Shown here: positions 52,872 through 63,359 of the stretch, piece by piece
Layout: the number at the start of each line of letters is the position of its first letter
Numbering within the stretch: the first letter of the stretch is position 1
Assembly: GCF_006094435.1 (NCBI RefSeq)
Contig: NZ_CP034783.1
Location: 6,599,001-6,663,000, forward strand
Source of the DNA: Pseudomonas sp. MPC6
GTDB lineage: Bacteria; Pseudomonadota; Gammaproteobacteria; Pseudomonadales; Pseudomonadaceae
Direction of reading: 5' to 3'
DNA: 64,000 bases
The notes under the pieces: generated by a model
What the model saw: the letters and a program-made list of their open reading frames with translations, nothing else
Database searches by the model: none
What the model was told of the DNA's origin: nothing
Translations under genes and position numbers: made by a program

Positions 52872-54011
52872 ATGCCAACTGCCTTCCCCCCCGATTCTGT
52901 TGGTCTGGTGACGCCGCAAGTGGCGCACTTCAGCGAACCCCTGGCCCTGGCCTGTGGCCGTTCGCTCCCAGCTTATGACCTGATCTACGAGACCTACGGC
53001 ACGCTGAACGCCACGGCGAGCAATGCCGTGCTGATCTGCCACGCCTTGTCCGGCCACCATCATGCCGCCGGCTTCCATAGCCCCGACGACCGCAAACCCG
53101 GTTGGTGGGACAGCTGCATCGGCCCCGGCAAACCGATCGACACCAACACGTTCTTCGTGGTCAGCCTGAACAACCTCGGCGGCTGCAACGGCTCTACCGG
53201 CCCGAGCAGCATCAACCCGGAGACCGGCAAGCCGTTCGGTGCCGACTTCCCGGTACTGACCGTGGAAGATTGGGTGCACAGCCAGGCACGCTTGTCCGAC
53301 CTGCTCGGCATCCGCCAGTGGGCGGCCGTGATTGGCGGCAGCCTCGGCGGCATGCAGGCGCTGCAGTGGACCATCACTTATCCGGACCGCGTGCGGCACT
53401 GCCTGGCCATCGCCTCGGCACCCAAGCTGTCGGCGCAGAACATCGCGTTCAACGAAGTGGCGCGCCAGGCGATCCTCACCGACCCCGAATTCCACGGCGG
53501 CTCCTTCCAGGAAGCGGGTGTGATCCCCAAGCGCGGGTTGATGCTGGCGCGGATGGTCGGGCACATCACCTACCTGTCCGACGACTCCATGGGCGAGAAA
53601 TTCGGCCGCGGCCTGAAGAGCGAAAAGCTCAACTACGACTTCCATAGCGTCGAGTTCCAGGTCGAAAGCTACCTGCGTTATCAGGGCGAAGAGTTCTCCG
53701 GGCGTTTCGACGCCAACACTTACCTGCTGATGACCAAGGCGCTGGACTACTTCGACCCGGCGGCGAACTTCGACGATGACCTGGCGAAAACCTTCGCCGG
53801 CGCCACCGCCAAATTCTGCGTGATGTCCTTCACCACCGACTGGCGCTTCTCTCCGGCCCGCTCGCGGGAACTGGTGGATGCGCTGATGGCGGCGAAAAAA
53901 GACGTCTGCTACCTGGAAATCGACGCTCCGCAAGGTCATGACGCCTTCCTGATTCCGATCCCGCGTTATCTGCAGGCGTTCAGCAACTACATGAAACGTA
54001 TATCGCTTTGA
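52872..54011 (+). CDS. metX: Homoserine O-acyltransferase (succinyltransferase, MetX family)
   Basis: 379 residues, alpha/beta hydrolase. Nucleophile serine in [13 protein letters not shown] (about residue 157), Asp in [11 protein letters not shown], His in PQGHDAFL. It acylates homoserine in methionine synthesis; in Pseudomonas MetX proteins the acyl donor is succinyl-CoA, which is family knowledge that sequence alone does not show. It is followed within 7 bp by metW, which modulates it. Confidence 0.95.
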   Translation: MPTAFPPDSVGLVTPQVAHFSEPLALACGRSLPAYDLIYETYGTLNATASNAVLICHALSGHHHAAGFHSPDDRKPGWWDSCIGPGKPIDTNTFFVVSLNNLGGCNGSTGPSSINPETGKPFGADFPVLTVEDWVHSQARLSDLLGIRQWAAVIGGSLGGMQALQWTITYPDRVRHCLAIASAPKLSAQNIAFNEVARQAILTDPEFHGGSFQEAGVIPKRGLMLARMVGHITYLSDDSMGEKFGRGLKSEKLNYDFHSVEFQVESYLRYQGEEFSGRFDANTYLLMTKALDYFDPAANFDDDLAKTFAGATAKFCVMSFTTDWRFSPARSRELVDALMAAKKDVCYLEIDAPQGHDAFLIPIPRYLQAFSNYMKRISL

Positions 54012-54018
54012 GGAAGAC

Positions 54019-54639
54019 ATGAGAGCCGATCTGGAAATCATCCAGGAATGGATCCCCGCCGGCAGCCGCGTGCTCGACCTCGGCTGCGGTGATGGCGAGT
54101 TGCTGACCTGGCTGCGGGACAACAAGCAGGTCACCGGCTATGGCCTGGAAAACGACCCGGACAACATCGCCGAATGCGTGGCCAAGGGCATCAACGTCAT
54201 CGAGCAGGACCTGGACAAGGGCCTCGGCAACTTCGCCAGCGACAGCTTCGACATCGTGGTCATGACCCAGGCGCTGCAAGCGGTGCATTACCCGGACAGG
54301 ATTCTCGACGAAATGCTGCGGGTCGGTCGCCAATGCATCATCACGTTCCCCAACTTCGGCCACTGGCGCTGCCGCTGGTACCTGGCGAGCAAGGGGCGGA
54401 TGCCGGTTTCCGAGTTTCTGCCCTACACCTGGTACAACACGCCGAACATCCACTTCTGCACCTTCGCCGACTTTGAAGCCTTGTGCCGCGAACGTGAAGC
54501 CAAGGTCATTGATCGGCTGGCCGTGGATCAACAGCATCGGCACGGGTGGGCCAGTAAGCTATGGCCTAATCTGTTAGGTGAGATCGGTATTTACCGCGTC
54601 AGCAGCCCGGGGCTGCAAGACCACAAGGTCGCGGTCTGA
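54019..54639 (+). CDS. metW: Methionine biosynthesis protein MetW
   Basis: 206 residues, class I methyltransferase-like fold with SAM motif VLDLGCGDGELL at about residues 21-32. MetW partners with MetX and is needed for full methionine synthesis; whether it methylates anything is not settled. ATG 54019 follows GAGGA. It is in an operon with metX. Confidence 0.95.
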   Translation: MRADLEIIQEWIPAGSRVLDLGCGDGELLTWLRDNKQVTGYGLENDPDNIAECVAKGINVIEQDLDKGLGNFASDSFDIVVMTQALQAVHYPDRILDEMLRVGRQCIITFPNFGHWRCRWYLASKGRMPVSEFLPYTWYNTPNIHFCTFADFEALCREREAKVIDRLAVDQQHRHGWASKLWPNLLGEIGIYRVSSPGLQDHKVAV

Positions 54640-54664
54640 ACAGCGACACTACGAGGAGAACATC

Positions 54665-55099
54665 ATGGGTCGTCTAGCGCTGTTTTTACTCACTGCCTGC
54701 CTGAGCGTCACGGCCATGGCCGCCGACGTCATCAAGGGCGAGCGCAAAGAAACCTTTGGCGACGTGACGGTGCATTACAACACGTTCAATTCCACCTTCC
54801 TGACACCCGATATCGCCAAAGCGGCCGGGCTGACGCGAAGCAAGAACCAGGGTGTGATCAACGTCTCCGTGCTCAAGGATGGCAAGCCTCTGACCGCTGA
54901 AGTCAGCGGATCGGTGAAAGACCTGACCAGCCAGACCGTGCCGTTGAAGTTCAAACAGATCACTGAACAAGGCGCGATCTACTACATCGCCCAGTTCCCG
55001 GTCGATCAGCAAGAAATCCGGACCTTCAACATCAAGGTGCAGAACGGCGATAAAATCAACACCATCAATTTCAACCAAGAGCTCTTCCCCGGCGAATGA
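54665..55099 (+). CDS. DUF4426 periplasmic protein
   Basis: 144 residues. Signal peptide [19 protein letters not shown], then a beta-rich DUF4426 domain ([20 protein letters not shown]) of unknown function, characteristic of gammaproteobacteria and found beside metXW and rdgB. The stop overlaps the rdgB start as ATGA. ATG 54665 follows GAGGAG. Confidence 0.88.
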   Translation: MGRLALFLLTACLSVTAMAADVIKGERKETFGDVTVHYNTFNSTFLTPDIAKAAGLTRSKNQGVINVSVLKDGKPLTAEVSGSVKDLTSQTVPLKFKQITEQGAIYYIAQFPVDQQEIRTFNIKVQNGDKINTINFNQELFPGE

Positions 55100-55692
55100 T
55101 CAATTTCACGCAACTCGTACTGGCCAGCCATAACGCCGGCAAACTCAAGGAACTCCAGGCCATGCTCGGCGAATCGGTGCACTTGCGCTCGATCGGCGAG
55201 TTCAGCAGCGTCGAGCCTGAAGAAACCGGCCTGTCGTTCGTCGAAAACGCCATCCTCAAGGCCCGCAATGCCGCGCGCATCTCCGGTTTACCGGCGCTGG
55301 CCGACGATTCGGGGCTGGCGGTGGACTTCCTCGGCGGTGCGCCAGGGATCTATTCGGCGCGTTATGCCGACGGTCTGGGCGATGCGGCGAACAACGCCAA
55401 ACTGCTCGACGCCTTGAAAGACGTGCCTGAAGCCGAGCGTGGCGCACAGTTCGTCTGCGTGCTGGCGTTGGTGCGGCATGCCGAGGATCCGTTGCCGATC
55501 CTCTGCGAAGGCCTGTGGCACGGGCGTATCCTGCCTGCGGCCAGTGGCGAACACGGCTTTGGCTACGATCCGCTGTTCTGGGTGCCGGAGCGCGATTGCT
55601 CCAGTGCAGAACTGAGCCCGAGCGAAAAAAACCTCATCAGCCACCGCGCCCGTGCAATGGATCTGCTGCGCCAGCGTTTGGGCTTGAAATGA
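55096..55692 (+). CDS. rdgB: dITP/XTP pyrophosphatase (RdgB/HAM1)
   Basis: 198 residues. It hydrolyses dITP, ITP and XTP to monophosphates, keeping deaminated purines out of DNA. N-terminal [55 protein letters not shown] are all family motifs. ATGA overlap at the start, and its stop overlaps the hemW start codon. Confidence 0.97.
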   Translation: MINFTQLVLASHNAGKLKELQAMLGESVHLRSIGEFSSVEPEETGLSFVENAILKARNAARISGLPALADDSGLAVDFLGGAPGIYSARYADGLGDAANNAKLLDALKDVPEAERGAQFVCVLALVRHAEDPLPILCEGLWHGRILPAASGEHGFGYDPLFWVPERDCSSAELSPSEKNLISHRARAMDLLRQRLGLK

Positions 55693-56894
55693 CCCATGAC
55701 TCGTCCGCGTCGCCGCTGATCTTCGGCGGTGCCGCACAATCGCCACGGGCTGCGCTCCCCATGCTGCCGCCCCTGGCGTTGTACATCCACATCCCGTGGT
55801 GTGTGCGCAAATGCCCCTATTGCGACTTCAACTCCCATACCGCCAGCCCGGTGCTGCCGGAAGAAGAGTATGTGGACGCCTTGCTGGCCGACCTCGATCA
55901 GGACCTGCACGCCGTCTACGGCCGTGAGCTGAGCTCGATCTTTTTTGGTGGCGGTACGCCAAGCCTGTTCAGCGCCGAGGCGTTGGGCCGCTTGCTCAAA
56001 GGCGTCGAGCAACGCATAGCGTTTGCCAGCGACATTGAAATCACCCTGGAAGCCAATCCAGGAACGTTCGAGCAGGAAAAGTTCGTCGCCTACCGAAAAC
56101 TGGGGATCAATCGCCTGTCGATCGGCATCCAGAGCTTTCAGGAAGAAAAACTCAAGGCCCTGGGGCGGATTCACAACGGCGATGAAGCCGTGCGTGCCGC
56201 CGGCATGGCCCGCCAGGCAGGCTTCGACAACTTCAACATGGACTTGATGCACGGGCTGCCCGATCAGTCCCTGGACGACGCCCTGGGCGACCTGCGCCAG
56301 GCCATTGCCCTGAAGCCGACCCACTTGTCCTGGTACCAGCTGACGCTGGAGCCGAACACAGTGTTCTGGAACCAGCCACCGACGCTGCCGGAAGACGACA
56401 CCTTGTGGGACATCCAGGAAGCCGGTCAGGCCCTGCTGGCCGAGCACGGTTATGCGCAATACGAAGTCTCGGCCTATGCCCAACCGGGGCGTGCGGCGCG
56501 GCACAACCTCAATTACTGGAGTTTCGGCGATTTCATCGGCATCGGCGCCGGCGCCCACGGCAAGCTCAGCCATCCGGACGGACGCATCGTGCGTACCTGG
56601 AAGACGCGCCTGCCGAAGGACTACCTCAATCCCGCCAAAAGCTTCCAGGCCGGGGAGAAAGCCCTGACCAACGAAGAGATGCCGTTCGAATTCCTGATGA
56701 ACGCCCTGCGCCTGACCGAAGGCGTCGAATCGCGACTGTACCCCGAGCGCACCGGCATGACCCTGGAAAGCCTCGCCGAAGGCCGTCGCGAGGCCGAACA
56801 AAGTGGCTTGTTGCAGGTCGAACCGTCACGTCTGGCAGCCACGATGCGCGGACAACTGTTTCTCAATGACTTGTTGCAGACATTTCTGACATAA
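55689..56894 (+). CDS. hemW: Radical SAM heme chaperone HemW
   Basis: 401 residues. Fe-S cluster cysteines in [10 protein letters not shown] at about residues 38-47 (CxxxCxxC), [10 protein letters not shown], and a HemW C-terminal domain. It binds heme and hands it to respiratory enzymes; it was formerly called oxygen-independent coproporphyrinogen oxidase, which it probably is not. ATG 55689 overlaps the rdgB stop. A 20-residue N-terminal extension precedes the domain. Confidence 0.95.
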   Translation: MTHDSSASPLIFGGAAQSPRAALPMLPPLALYIHIPWCVRKCPYCDFNSHTASPVLPEEEYVDALLADLDQDLHAVYGRELSSIFFGGGTPSLFSAEALGRLLKGVEQRIAFASDIEITLEANPGTFEQEKFVAYRKLGINRLSIGIQSFQEEKLKALGRIHNGDEAVRAAGMARQAGFDNFNMDLMHGLPDQSLDDALGDLRQAIALKPTHLSWYQLTLEPNTVFWNQPPTLPEDDTLWDIQEAGQALLAEHGYAQYEVSAYAQPGRAARHNLNYWSFGDFIGIGAGAHGKLSHPDGRIVRTWKTRLPKDYLNPAKSFQAGEKALTNEEMPFEFLMNALRLTEGVESRLYPERTGMTLESLAEGRREAEQSGLLQVEPSRLAATMRGQLFLNDLLQTFLT

Positions 56895-56903
56895 GGAAAT
56901 CGA

Positions 56904-57227
56904 ATGGATTTGGTACTCGACCTGCTCGCCACAGCGTCCCGCTGGAGTCGCAGCAATCTCTCGGAAATCGCCCTGGCCCTGGTGGGTTGTCTGCTGGTGC
57001 TGTTTGGCGCGGATATAAAAGGCTGGGTCGATCAACGCCTGGGCAGCATCGCCGGCGCCTTGCGCGTGCCGCTGATGGCCCTGGTGTGCATGGTCGGCAG
57101 CGGCGTGGCGCTGATCTACGCCACACCGTGGATCATCAAAGGCCTGAGTCAGTTCAACAACTACAGCCTGGCGCCGGTGTTGTTGGTGGTGCTGGTGTTG
57201 ATCGGCGTGGTAGCCGACCGCCGCTGA
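56904..57227 (+). CDS. DUF3392 family membrane protein
   Basis: 107 residues, three membrane helices; LALVGCLLVLFGADIKGWVD and VPLMALVCMVGSGVALIY are recognisable in DUF3392. Function unknown. It lies ten bases after hemW on the same strand and ends the cluster before a REPIN and the convergent trmB. Confidence 0.85.
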   Translation: MDLVLDLLATASRWSRSNLSEIALALVGCLLVLFGADIKGWVDQRLGSIAGALRVPLMALVCMVGSGVALIYATPWIIKGLSQFNNYSLAPVLLVVLVLIGVVADRR

Positions 57228-57248
57228 CTCAAACACAACACAAAACGA

Positions 57249-57341
57249 CTGTGGGAGCGGGCTTGCTCGCGAAGAGGGAGTGTCAGTCGACATTAATATC
57301 GACTGATACACCGCCTTCGCGAGCAAGCCCGCTCCCACAGT
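57249..57341. repeat. REPIN between DUF3392 and trmB
   Basis: TGTGGGAGCGGGCTTGCTCG and CGAGCAAGCCCGCTCCCACA are exact complements. The loop is itself palindromic (CAGTCGA-CATTAATA-TCGACTG), which allows a second stem. Confidence 0.94.
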
Positions 57342-57357
57342 TGGTATGGCGTATGAT

Positions 57358-58083
57358 TTAAGACTGTTTTTCGAACTTCAGATCCCAAACCCCATGCCCA
57401 AGCCGTTCGCCGCGGCGTTCGAACTTGGTGATCGGACGCTCGGTCGGGCGCGGGACGCACTTGCCGTCTTCGGCCAGGTTGCGATAACCCGGCGCGACGT
57501 TCATCACTTCCAGCATGTACTCGGCATACGGTTCCCAGTCGGTGGCCATGTGCAGCACCCCGCCGACCTTCAACTTGCTGCGCACCAGCTCCGCGAACGA
57601 GGCCTGAACGATACGGCGCTTGTGGTGGCGGCTCTTGTGCCACGGGTCCGGAAAAAACAGCATCAGGCGATCGAGGCTGTTGTCGGCCACGCAACGGTTG
57701 AGCACTTCGATCGCATCGCAATCGTAGACCCGCAGGTTGGTCAGGCCCTGGGTCAGCACGCCATTGAGCAGCGCGCCAACACCCGGACGGTGCACTTCCA
57801 CGCCAATGAAATCCTGTTCCGGCGAGGCTGCAGCCATTTCCAGCAGCGAATGGCCCATGCCGAAACCGATTTCCAGCGAGCGCGGCGCCGAACGGCCGAA
57901 CACTTGATCGAAGTCCACCGGCGCATCGGCCAACGGCAGCACGAACAGCGGCGCGCCCTGGTCCAGACCGCGCTGCTGGCCTTCGGTCATGCGCCCGGCG
58001 CGCATCACGAAACTCTTGATGCGGCGGTGTTGGCGCTCGTCGCCTTCTTCCGTCTGGATAGGCGTGTCGTTTGATTCAGTCAT
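57358..58083 (-). CDS. trmB: tRNA (guanosine(46)-N7)-methyltransferase
   Basis: 241 residues. It makes m7G46 in tRNA variable loops. SAM site [15 protein letters not shown], substrate side [19 protein letters not shown], end [23 protein letters not shown] 58083 matches the family start. It is 9 bp downstream of thiG on the same strand, the common Pseudomonas order thiS-thiG-trmB. Confidence 0.97.
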   Translation of the reverse strand: MTESNDTPIQTEEGDERQHRRIKSFVMRAGRMTEGQQRGLDQGAPLFVLPLADAPVDFDQVFGRSAPRSLEIGFGMGHSLLEMAAASPEQDFIGVEVHRPGVGALLNGVLTQGLTNLRVYDCDAIEVLNRCVADNSLDRLMLFFPDPWHKSRHHKRRIVQASFAELVRSKLKVGGVLHMATDWEPYAEYMLEVMNVAPGYRNLAEDGKCVPRPTERPITKFERRGERLGHGVWDLKFEKQS

Positions 58084-58092
58084 CAATGGCTC

Positions 58093-58887
58093 TTACTTGA
58101 TCAGACCATCCAGCGGCGAGGACGCGCTGGCATAGAGTTTTTTCGGCATGCGGCCGGCGAGGTAGGCCAGGCGGCCCGCGACGATCGCGTGTTTCATGGC
58201 TTCAGCCATCATGATCGGCTGCTGGGCATGGGCAATGGCCGAGTTCATCAGCACCGCTTCGCAGCCCAGTTCCATGGCGATGGTGGCGTCAGAGGCGGTA
58301 CCGACACCGGCATCCACCAGCACAGGGATCTTGGCTTCTTCGAGGATGATCTGCAGGTTGTACGGGTTGCAGATCCCCAGGCCTGTGCCAATCAGACCGG
58401 CCAGCGGCATGACCGCGATAACGCCGATTTCCGCCAGTTGACGGGCGATGATCGGGTCATCGCTGGTGTAGACCATCACGTCGAAACCTTCCTTGACCAG
58501 CACTTCGGCGGCCTTGAGGGTTTCGATCACGTTGGGGAACAGGGTTTTCTGGTCGGCCAGTACTTCCAGCTTCACCAGGTTGTGGCCGCCGAGCAGCTCA
58601 CGGGCCAGGCGGCAAGTGCGCACAGCCTCGGTCGCGTCGAAGCAACCGGCGGTGTTCGGCAGGAAGGTGTAGCGGTCCGGCGACAGGACTTCGAGCAGGT
58701 TCGGTTCGCCCGGGTTCTGGCCGAGGTTGGTGCGGCGCACGGCGAAGGTGACGATCTCGGCACCCGAGGCTTCGATGGCCAGGCGGGTTTCTTCCATGTC
58801 GCGGTACTTGCCGGTGCCTACCAGCAAACGCGACTGGTAGGTACGACCGGCCAGGACGAAGGGCTTGTCGCTACGAACGATGCTCAT
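58093..58887 (-). CDS. thiG: Thiazole synthase
   Basis: 264 residues, TIM barrel. It condenses DXP, dehydroglycine and ThiS thiocarboxylate into the thiazole phosphate of thiamine. Schiff-base lysine in VKLEVLADQ, phosphate loops [14 protein letters not shown] and [11 protein letters not shown]. It follows thiS by 60 bp and precedes trmB. No TPP riboswitch was found upstream. Confidence 0.97.
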   Translation of the reverse strand: MSIVRSDKPFVLAGRTYQSRLLVGTGKYRDMEETRLAIEASGAEIVTFAVRRTNLGQNPGEPNLLEVLSPDRYTFLPNTAGCFDATEAVRTCRLARELLGGHNLVKLEVLADQKTLFPNVIETLKAAEVLVKEGFDVMVYTSDDPIIARQLAEIGVIAVMPLAGLIGTGLGICNPYNLQIILEEAKIPVLVDAGVGTASDATIAMELGCEAVLMNSAIAHAQQPIMMAEAMKHAIVAGRLAYLAGRMPKKLYASASSPLDGLIK

Positions 58888-58947
58888 GGGAAATCCTCTG
58901 TTGGGGTGAGGTTCTTGCAGAATTCTGTGCCCTTGCGGGCCCGACGG

Positions 58948-59148
58948 CTAGCCGCCGCCGATGGCGTGGACCACTTCGACCGAATCGCCGTCGTTCAGCG
59001 TGGTTTCAGCATGCTGGCTGCGCGGGACGATATCCAGATTGAGTTCGACCGCCACCCGGCGTCCGGTCAGCTCCAGACGGGTCAGCAGGGCCGCAACGGT
59101 TTCACCGTCGGGCAGTTCAAGGGATTCGCCGTTCAATTGAATGCGCAT
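58948..59148 (-). CDS. thiS: Sulfur carrier protein ThiS
   Basis: 66 residues, beta-grasp (ubiquitin-like) fold; start [16 protein letters not shown]-terminal VHAIGGG with the di-glycine that is thiocarboxylated. Length and tail are normal. It pairs with thiG downstream. Confidence 0.96.
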   Translation of the reverse strand: MRIQLNGESLELPDGETVAALLTRLELTGRRVAVELNLDIVPRSQHAETTLNDGDSVEVVHAIGGG

Positions 59149-59244
59149 ACCGAAGGGCCGCCATCATTTTTAGGGGCTGGCATTCTAGCCCGATCAGTCT
59201 TGGCGACCCAAGCCATTCGTCATGATTTGGACAGACGCGCCTTG

Positions 59245-59346
59245 CCCCCTGTAGGAGCTGGCTTGCCAGCGAAGAGGCCCTTACAGTCGACATCATTGTT
59301 GTCTGAAAGTACGCCTTCGCTGGCAAGCCAGCTCCTACAGGGGGGG
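59245..59346. repeat. REPIN upstream of thiS
   Basis: CTGTAGGAGCTGGCTTGCCA and TGGCAAGCCAGCTCCTACAG are exact complements, extended by CCCCC / GGGGG at the outer ends. The loop contains ACAGTCGACATCATTGTTGT, related to spacers in the 31-kb array. Confidence 0.94.
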
Positions 59347-59349
59347 GGA

Positions 59350-59721
59350 TCAGGCCAACCGCCAGGCGGCGAGGCCCAGGCAGAACCAGCCAACCAGGAA
59401 TGCCAGGCCGCCGAAGGGCGTGATGATGCCCAGCTTGCTGATGCCGGTCATGGTCAACACGTACAAACTGCCGGAAAACAGCAGGATGCCGATGGCAAAG
59501 GACGCCCCGGCCCAGCCGATCAAGCGACCGGGGATCTGCGTGGCCAGCAGCGCCACGCCCAATAATGCCAAGGTGTGCACCAACTGGTAGGTGACGCCGG
59601 TGTGGAAGATCGCCAGGTATTCGGGCGTCAGACGGCTTTTCAAGCCGTGAGCGGCGAACGCGCCAAGGGCAACGCCGGTGAAGCCGAAGAAAGCGGCCAG
59701 CATCAGAAAGCCACGCAGCAT
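59350..59721 (-). CDS. DUF423 family membrane protein
   Basis: 123 residues, four membrane helices: LAAFFGFTGVALGAFAAHGL at the N-terminus (GAFGAHG-like motif of DUF423/YgdD) and TPFGGLAFLVGWFCLGLAAW at the end. Function unknown. It is divergent from mtgA across about 75 bp. Confidence 0.87.
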   Translation of the reverse strand: MLRGFLMLAAFFGFTGVALGAFAAHGLKSRLTPEYLAIFHTGVTYQLVHTLALLGVALLATQIPGRLIGWAGASFAIGILLFSGSLYVLTMTGISKLGIITPFGGLAFLVGWFCLGLAAWRLA

Positions 59722-59756
59722 GAAGAACTCCAGTCAGACTCGATCCACAGGGTCTG

Positions 59757-59762
59757 TATAAT
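59757..59762 (+). promoter_or_regulatory. Likely -10 element of mtgA
   Basis: A perfect TATAAT 34 bp before the mtgA start codon. The -35 region (TCAGAC, 17 bp upstream) is poor, so strength is uncertain. Confidence 0.45.
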
Positions 59763-59795
59763 GGCCCGCTCGACGGGTTCGGCCAAGCCATCTCT

Positions 59796-60518
59796 ATGCT
59801 GCGTTTATTCTTACGACGATTCATGAAGGCCCTGCTCTGGTTCGCGGGCGGCAGCGTAGTGCTGGTGTTGATTTTTCGCGTGGTGCCACCGCCAGGGACC
59901 ACGCTGATGGTCGAGCGCAAGATCGAATCCTGGATCGACGGCGAGCCGATTGACCTGCAACGCACCTGGAAGCCCTGGGATGAAATCTCCGACGACCTGA
60001 AAGTCGCGGTGATTGCGGGTGAGGATCAGAAATTCCCGGAGCACTGGGGTTTTGACTTCGGTGCGATCCAGAAAGCATTGGCCCACAACGAGCTCGGCGG
60101 CACGATCCGGGGTGCCAGCACCCTGAGCCAGCAGGTCTCGAAAAACCTGTTCCTGTGGTCCGGCCGCAGCTGGCTGCGCAAAGGCCTGGAAGCCTGGTTT
60201 ACCGGGCTGATCGAAGTTCTGTGGCCCAAGCAGCGGATTCTTGAGGTGTACCTCAACAGCGTGGAGTGGGATGAAGGGGTGTTTGGCGCTGAAGCGGCGG
60301 CCAGGCATCATTTTGGCGTAAGCGCCAAGGGGCTGAGCCGACAGCAATCAAGTTTGCTGGCGGCCGTACTGCCCAACCCGCGCGTGTGGAGCGCCAGTCA
60401 TCCGACCAACTACGTAGCCCGGCGGGCGGGGTGGATTCGGCAACAGATGAGCCAGCTGGGTGGCGACAGTTATCTGGTGGGCATCAACGATTCGCGCCGG
60501 GCGCCTTGGTCAAATTAA
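59796..60518 (+). CDS. mtgA: Monofunctional peptidoglycan glycosyltransferase
   Basis: 240 residues. One membrane anchor (about 10-28), then a GT51 domain with AGEDQKFPEHWGFD (catalytic Glu), GASTLSQQVSKNLFLW, and EVYLNSVEWDEGVFGAEAAA. It polymerises lipid II into glycan strands without transpeptidase activity. The start is ATG 59796 (MLRLFLRRFMKALLW); ATG 59823 is an alternative. Confidence 0.95.
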   Translation: MLRLFLRRFMKALLWFAGGSVVLVLIFRVVPPPGTTLMVERKIESWIDGEPIDLQRTWKPWDEISDDLKVAVIAGEDQKFPEHWGFDFGAIQKALAHNELGGTIRGASTLSQQVSKNLFLWSGRSWLRKGLEAWFTGLIEVLWPKQRILEVYLNSVEWDEGVFGAEAAARHHFGVSAKGLSRQQSSLLAAVLPNPRVWSASHPTNYVARRAGWIRQQMSQLGGDSYLVGINDSRRAPWSN

Positions 60519-60530
60519 CGCCGCGCCCCT

Positions 60531-60610
60531 TGCAGGAGCTGGCTTGCCAGCGAAGGCGGTATGCCTGACACACCGAGTCGCCTGATTCGCCGGCAAGCCA
60601 GCTCCTACAA
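60531..60610. repeat. REPIN after mtgA
   Basis: TGCAGGAGCTGGCTTGCCAG and CCGGCAAGCCAGCTCCTACA are inverted, with slightly unequal arms. Confidence 0.88.
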
Positions 60611-60643
60611 GAGCCGCGCCAGGCTTAAGATTCTGGGCACCAA

Positions 60644-60681
60644 CAAAAACGCCCCGATCAATGAACGGGGCGTTTTTTATT
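60644..60681. terminator. Bidirectional terminator of rpoH
   Basis: AAAAACGCCCCGATC-AATG-AACGGGGCGTTTTTTATT: stem ACGCCCC/GGGGCGT with A and T tracts on both sides, 15 bp from the rpoH stop codon. Confidence 0.93.
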
Positions 60682-60694
60682 GCCGGTGTGCAGG

Positions 60695-61549
60695 TTATGC
60701 AGCAATCGACAACTTGAGCTTGTTCATCGCGCTCTTCTCGAGCTGACGAATACGCTCGGCCGACACGTTGTACTTCTGCGCCAGGTCGTGCAGCGTGGCT
60801 TTTTCTTCTGCCAGCCAGCGCTGGTAGAGGATGTCACGGCTGCGGTCGTCCAGCACTTCCAGCGCTTCGTGCAGGTTGTGGCTGGAGTTGTCGCTCCAGT
60901 CGGCATCTTCCAGTTGACGGGCCGGGTCGTACCGGTGGTCTTCCAGATAGTTGGCCGGCGATTGGAATGCACTGTCGTCGTCCGCTTCCGCGGCTGGGTC
61001 GAAGGCCATGTCATGGCCGGTCAGGCGACTTTCCATCTCGCGCACTTCCCGCGGCTCTACGCCAAGGCTTTCCGCCACACGGTGGACTTCCTCGTTGTTC
61101 AGCCACGCCAGACGTTTTTTCTGGCTGCGCAGGTTGAAGAACAGCTTGCGCTGGGCCTTGGTGGTCGCGACTTTCACGATGCGCCAGTTGCGCAGGATGA
61201 ACTCGTGGATTTCCGCCTTGATCCAGTGCACAGCGAACGAAACCAGACGCACACCCATTTCCGGGTTGAAGCGCTTCACGGCCTTCATCAGGCCGACGTT
61301 GCCTTCCTGAATCAGGTCAGCCTGAGCCAGGCCGTAGCCGGAATAGCTACGGGCGATATGTACGACAAAACGCAGGTGGGCGAGCACCATCTGCCGAGCC
61401 GCCCCCAAATCCTGCTCATAATAGAGACTCTCGGCCAGTTCACGCTCCTGCTCCGGCGTCAGCAATGGAATGCTGTTGACGGTGTGCACATAGGCCTCCA
61501 GGTTCGCACCCGGGACCAGAGCATATGCAGGTTGCAAAGAATTGGTCAT
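60695..61549 (-). CDS. rpoH: RNA polymerase sigma-32 factor (heat shock)
   Basis: 284 residues. Region 2 with [20 protein letters not shown], then the sigma-32-specific RpoH box region [19 protein letters not shown] at about residues 130-150, and region 4 HTH near residue 245-275 ([19 protein letters not shown]). It directs heat-shock gene transcription. SD GGAGG eight bases before the ATG. An AlgU-type promoter sits upstream. Confidence 0.97.
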   Translation of the reverse strand: MTNSLQPAYALVPGANLEAYVHTVNSIPLLTPEQERELAESLYYEQDLGAARQMVLAHLRFVVHIARSYSGYGLAQADLIQEGNVGLMKAVKRFNPEMGVRLVSFAVHWIKAEIHEFILRNWRIVKVATTKAQRKLFFNLRSQKKRLAWLNNEEVHRVAESLGVEPREVREMESRLTGHDMAFDPAAEADDDSAFQSPANYLEDHRYDPARQLEDADWSDNSSHNLHEALEVLDDRSRDILYQRWLAEEKATLHDLAQKYNVSAERIRQLEKSAMNKLKLSIAA

Positions 61550-61597
61550 ACGAAAAAACCTCCGACTTACAAACTCGTGCAGTTCAGCACTGCGAAA

Positions 61598-61624
61598 ATT
61601 GACCGGAAACCAAAGAACAAGTTC
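61598..61624 (-). promoter_or_regulatory. Probable AlgU/sigma-E promoter of rpoH
   Basis: On the minus strand GAACTT (complement of 61619-61624), a 16-bp spacer, then TCAAT (complement of 61598-61602). The consensus for AlgU is GAACTT-N16/17-TCtGA. The -35 is exact and the -10 partly matches. rpoH is known to have a sigma-E-type promoter in Pseudomonas and E. coli. Confidence 0.55.
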
Positions 61625-61668
61625 CCTAAACCCATAAAAGCTGAAAGGTCAATACGAGCAAAATGATA

Positions 61669-62691
61669 CTACTTAGGCGCAAGCTCCCTCAGGTGGCGTG
61701 CGACTGCAATCCATGCACCGATATACCCTAACAGCACCGCGCCAAGCAAGAGCGACAGACCGTCGGCAACCGGCACGCCGGCCAGCGCGAAATCACTGCC
61801 GTACAAACCGGCCAGCCCGACTACCGCGTCGTTCAGCCAGTCCAGGCCGAACGCCAGTACGCCCCATGAAAGAATCCCCGCACCAAAGCCATACAGCGCA
61901 CCCATATACAGAAAAGGCCTGCGCACATAGCTGTCAGTGCCGCCCACGAGTTTAATCACTTCTATCTCTGTGCGGCGGTTTTCAATATGAAGACGAATGG
62001 TATTGCCTATCACCAAAAGTAATGCAGAAACCAGAAGCACGGTCAGACCGAAGACAAAACGGTCGCCCAGCTTGAGGATGGCTGCCAGACGCTCGACCCA
62101 GACTAGATCAAGTTGTGCCTGTTGTACCTTCGGCAGCTCGGAAAGTTTTTGTCTCAATGCTTCAAGAGCAGGCTTGTCGACTTCGTTCGGGGTCACCAGC
62201 ACCACGCCTGGCAACGGGTTTTCCGGCAATTCCTTCAGGGCCTCGCCCAGTCCGGACTGTTGCTGGAACTCTTCGAGCGCCTGATCGCGGCCGACATAGT
62301 CGGCCTCCGCGACCCCGGGCATGCCCTTGATCTGCTCGCGCAACGCCTCGCCCTCGGTCGGGCTGGCGTCGATTTGCAGATAAAGGGAAATCTGCGCCGC
62401 ACGCTGCCAGGAACCGCCGAGGCGTTCGACGTTACCTAGCAAAAGTGACAGGCCCATGGGCAGACTGAGAGCAACCGCCATCACCATGCAGGTGAAAAAG
62501 CTGCCGACCGGCTGCTTGCCCAGGCGCCGCAAACTATCCACCAGGCTGGCACGATGGCTTTCGATCCAGGCGCGCAGCAGCGTGGCGAAATCCGGCCCAT
62601 CGTCATCGTCGCGTTTTTTCTTCTGCGGTTGCGGATCGGCACCCTTGGGCGCTACGCGCTCGGACACCTTGGGGCTGCGTGTCGCGCTCAT
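61669..62691 (-). CDS. ftsX: Cell division protein FtsX
   Basis: 340 residues. Cytoplasmic N-terminal region with a Lys/Asp-rich patch (PQPQKKKRDDDDGPD at about residues 20-34), four membrane helices and an extracytoplasmic loop (about 100-210). FtsEX activates septal peptidoglycan hydrolysis. Overlaps ftsE by ATGA. Confidence 0.95.
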   Translation of the reverse strand: MSATRSPKVSERVAPKGADPQPQKKKRDDDDGPDFATLLRAWIESHRASLVDSLRRLGKQPVGSFFTCMVMAVALSLPMGLSLLLGNVERLGGSWQRAAQISLYLQIDASPTEGEALREQIKGMPGVAEADYVGRDQALEEFQQQSGLGEALKELPENPLPGVVLVTPNEVDKPALEALRQKLSELPKVQQAQLDLVWVERLAAILKLGDRFVFGLTVLLVSALLLVIGNTIRLHIENRRTEIEVIKLVGGTDSYVRRPFLYMGALYGFGAGILSWGVLAFGLDWLNDAVVGLAGLYGSDFALAGVPVADGLSLLLGAVLLGYIGAWIAVARHLRELAPK

Positions 62692-63359
62692 ACCGCGGCC
62701 TCCCCGTCGCCGATCAATCGGCCGCGTTGCAAGGTCAGCATGCGGTGACGCATGCGAGCGATCAGCGCCAGGTCGTGACTGGCGATCAGTACGCTGGTGC
62801 CCAGGCGGTTGATGTCTTCGAAGACGCCCATGATTTCGGCTGCCAGGCGCGGGTCGAGGTTACCGGTCGGTTCGTCCGCCAGCAGCAGGGCCGGGCGGTG
62901 GACGATTGCACGGGCGATGCCGACGCGCTGTTGCTGACCGGTAGACAGATCGCCCGGGTACAGATCGGTCTTGTCCGACAGCGCCACGCGCTCCAGGGCC
63001 GAGTCCACACGCTTGACAATCTCGGCCTTGGACAGGCCAAGAATCTGCAACGGCAATGCGACGTTGTTGAACACCGTGCGATCGAACAACAACTGGTGGT
63101 TCTGGAACACCACGCCGATCTGCCGACGCAGGAAAGGTATCTGCGCGTTGCTGATGGTGGCCAGGTCTTGCCCGGCCAGCAGCAATTTGCCCGTGGTCGG
63201 GCGTTCCATGGCCAACAGCAGCCGCAACAGGGTGCTTTTACCGGCGCCGGAATGGCCGGTGACAAACAAGAATTCGCCCCGACGGACTCGAAAGCTCAGC
63301 TCATGCAAGCCGACGTGACCGTTCGGGTAGCGTTTACCGACCTGTTCGAAACGAATCAT
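62688..63359 (-). CDS. ftsE: Cell division ATP-binding protein FtsE
   Basis: 223 residues, ABC ATPase: Walker [12 protein letters not shown] at about residues 35-45, signature [14 protein letters not shown], Walker [14 protein letters not shown]-loop ASHD. Partner of FtsX. Its start overlaps the ftsY stop as ATGA, giving the conserved ftsY-ftsE-ftsX order. Confidence 0.97.
   Translation of the reverse strand: MIRFEQVGKRYPNGHVGLHELSFRVRRGEFLFVTGHSGAGKSTLLRLLLAMERPTTGKLLLAGQDLATISNAQIPFLRRQIGVVFQNHQLLFDRTVFNNVALPLQILGLSKAEIVKRVDSALERVALSDKTDLYPGDLSTGQQQRVGIARAIVHRPALLLADEPTGNLDPRLAAEIMGVFEDINRLGTSVLIASHDLALIARMRHRMLTLQRGRLIGDGEAAV

Noticed and set aside
58888..59250. TPP riboswitch upstream of thiS/thiG
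   Set aside because: No CTGAGA or ACCTGATC-type core in the region before thiS; only a small GGGCT/AGCCC hairpin.
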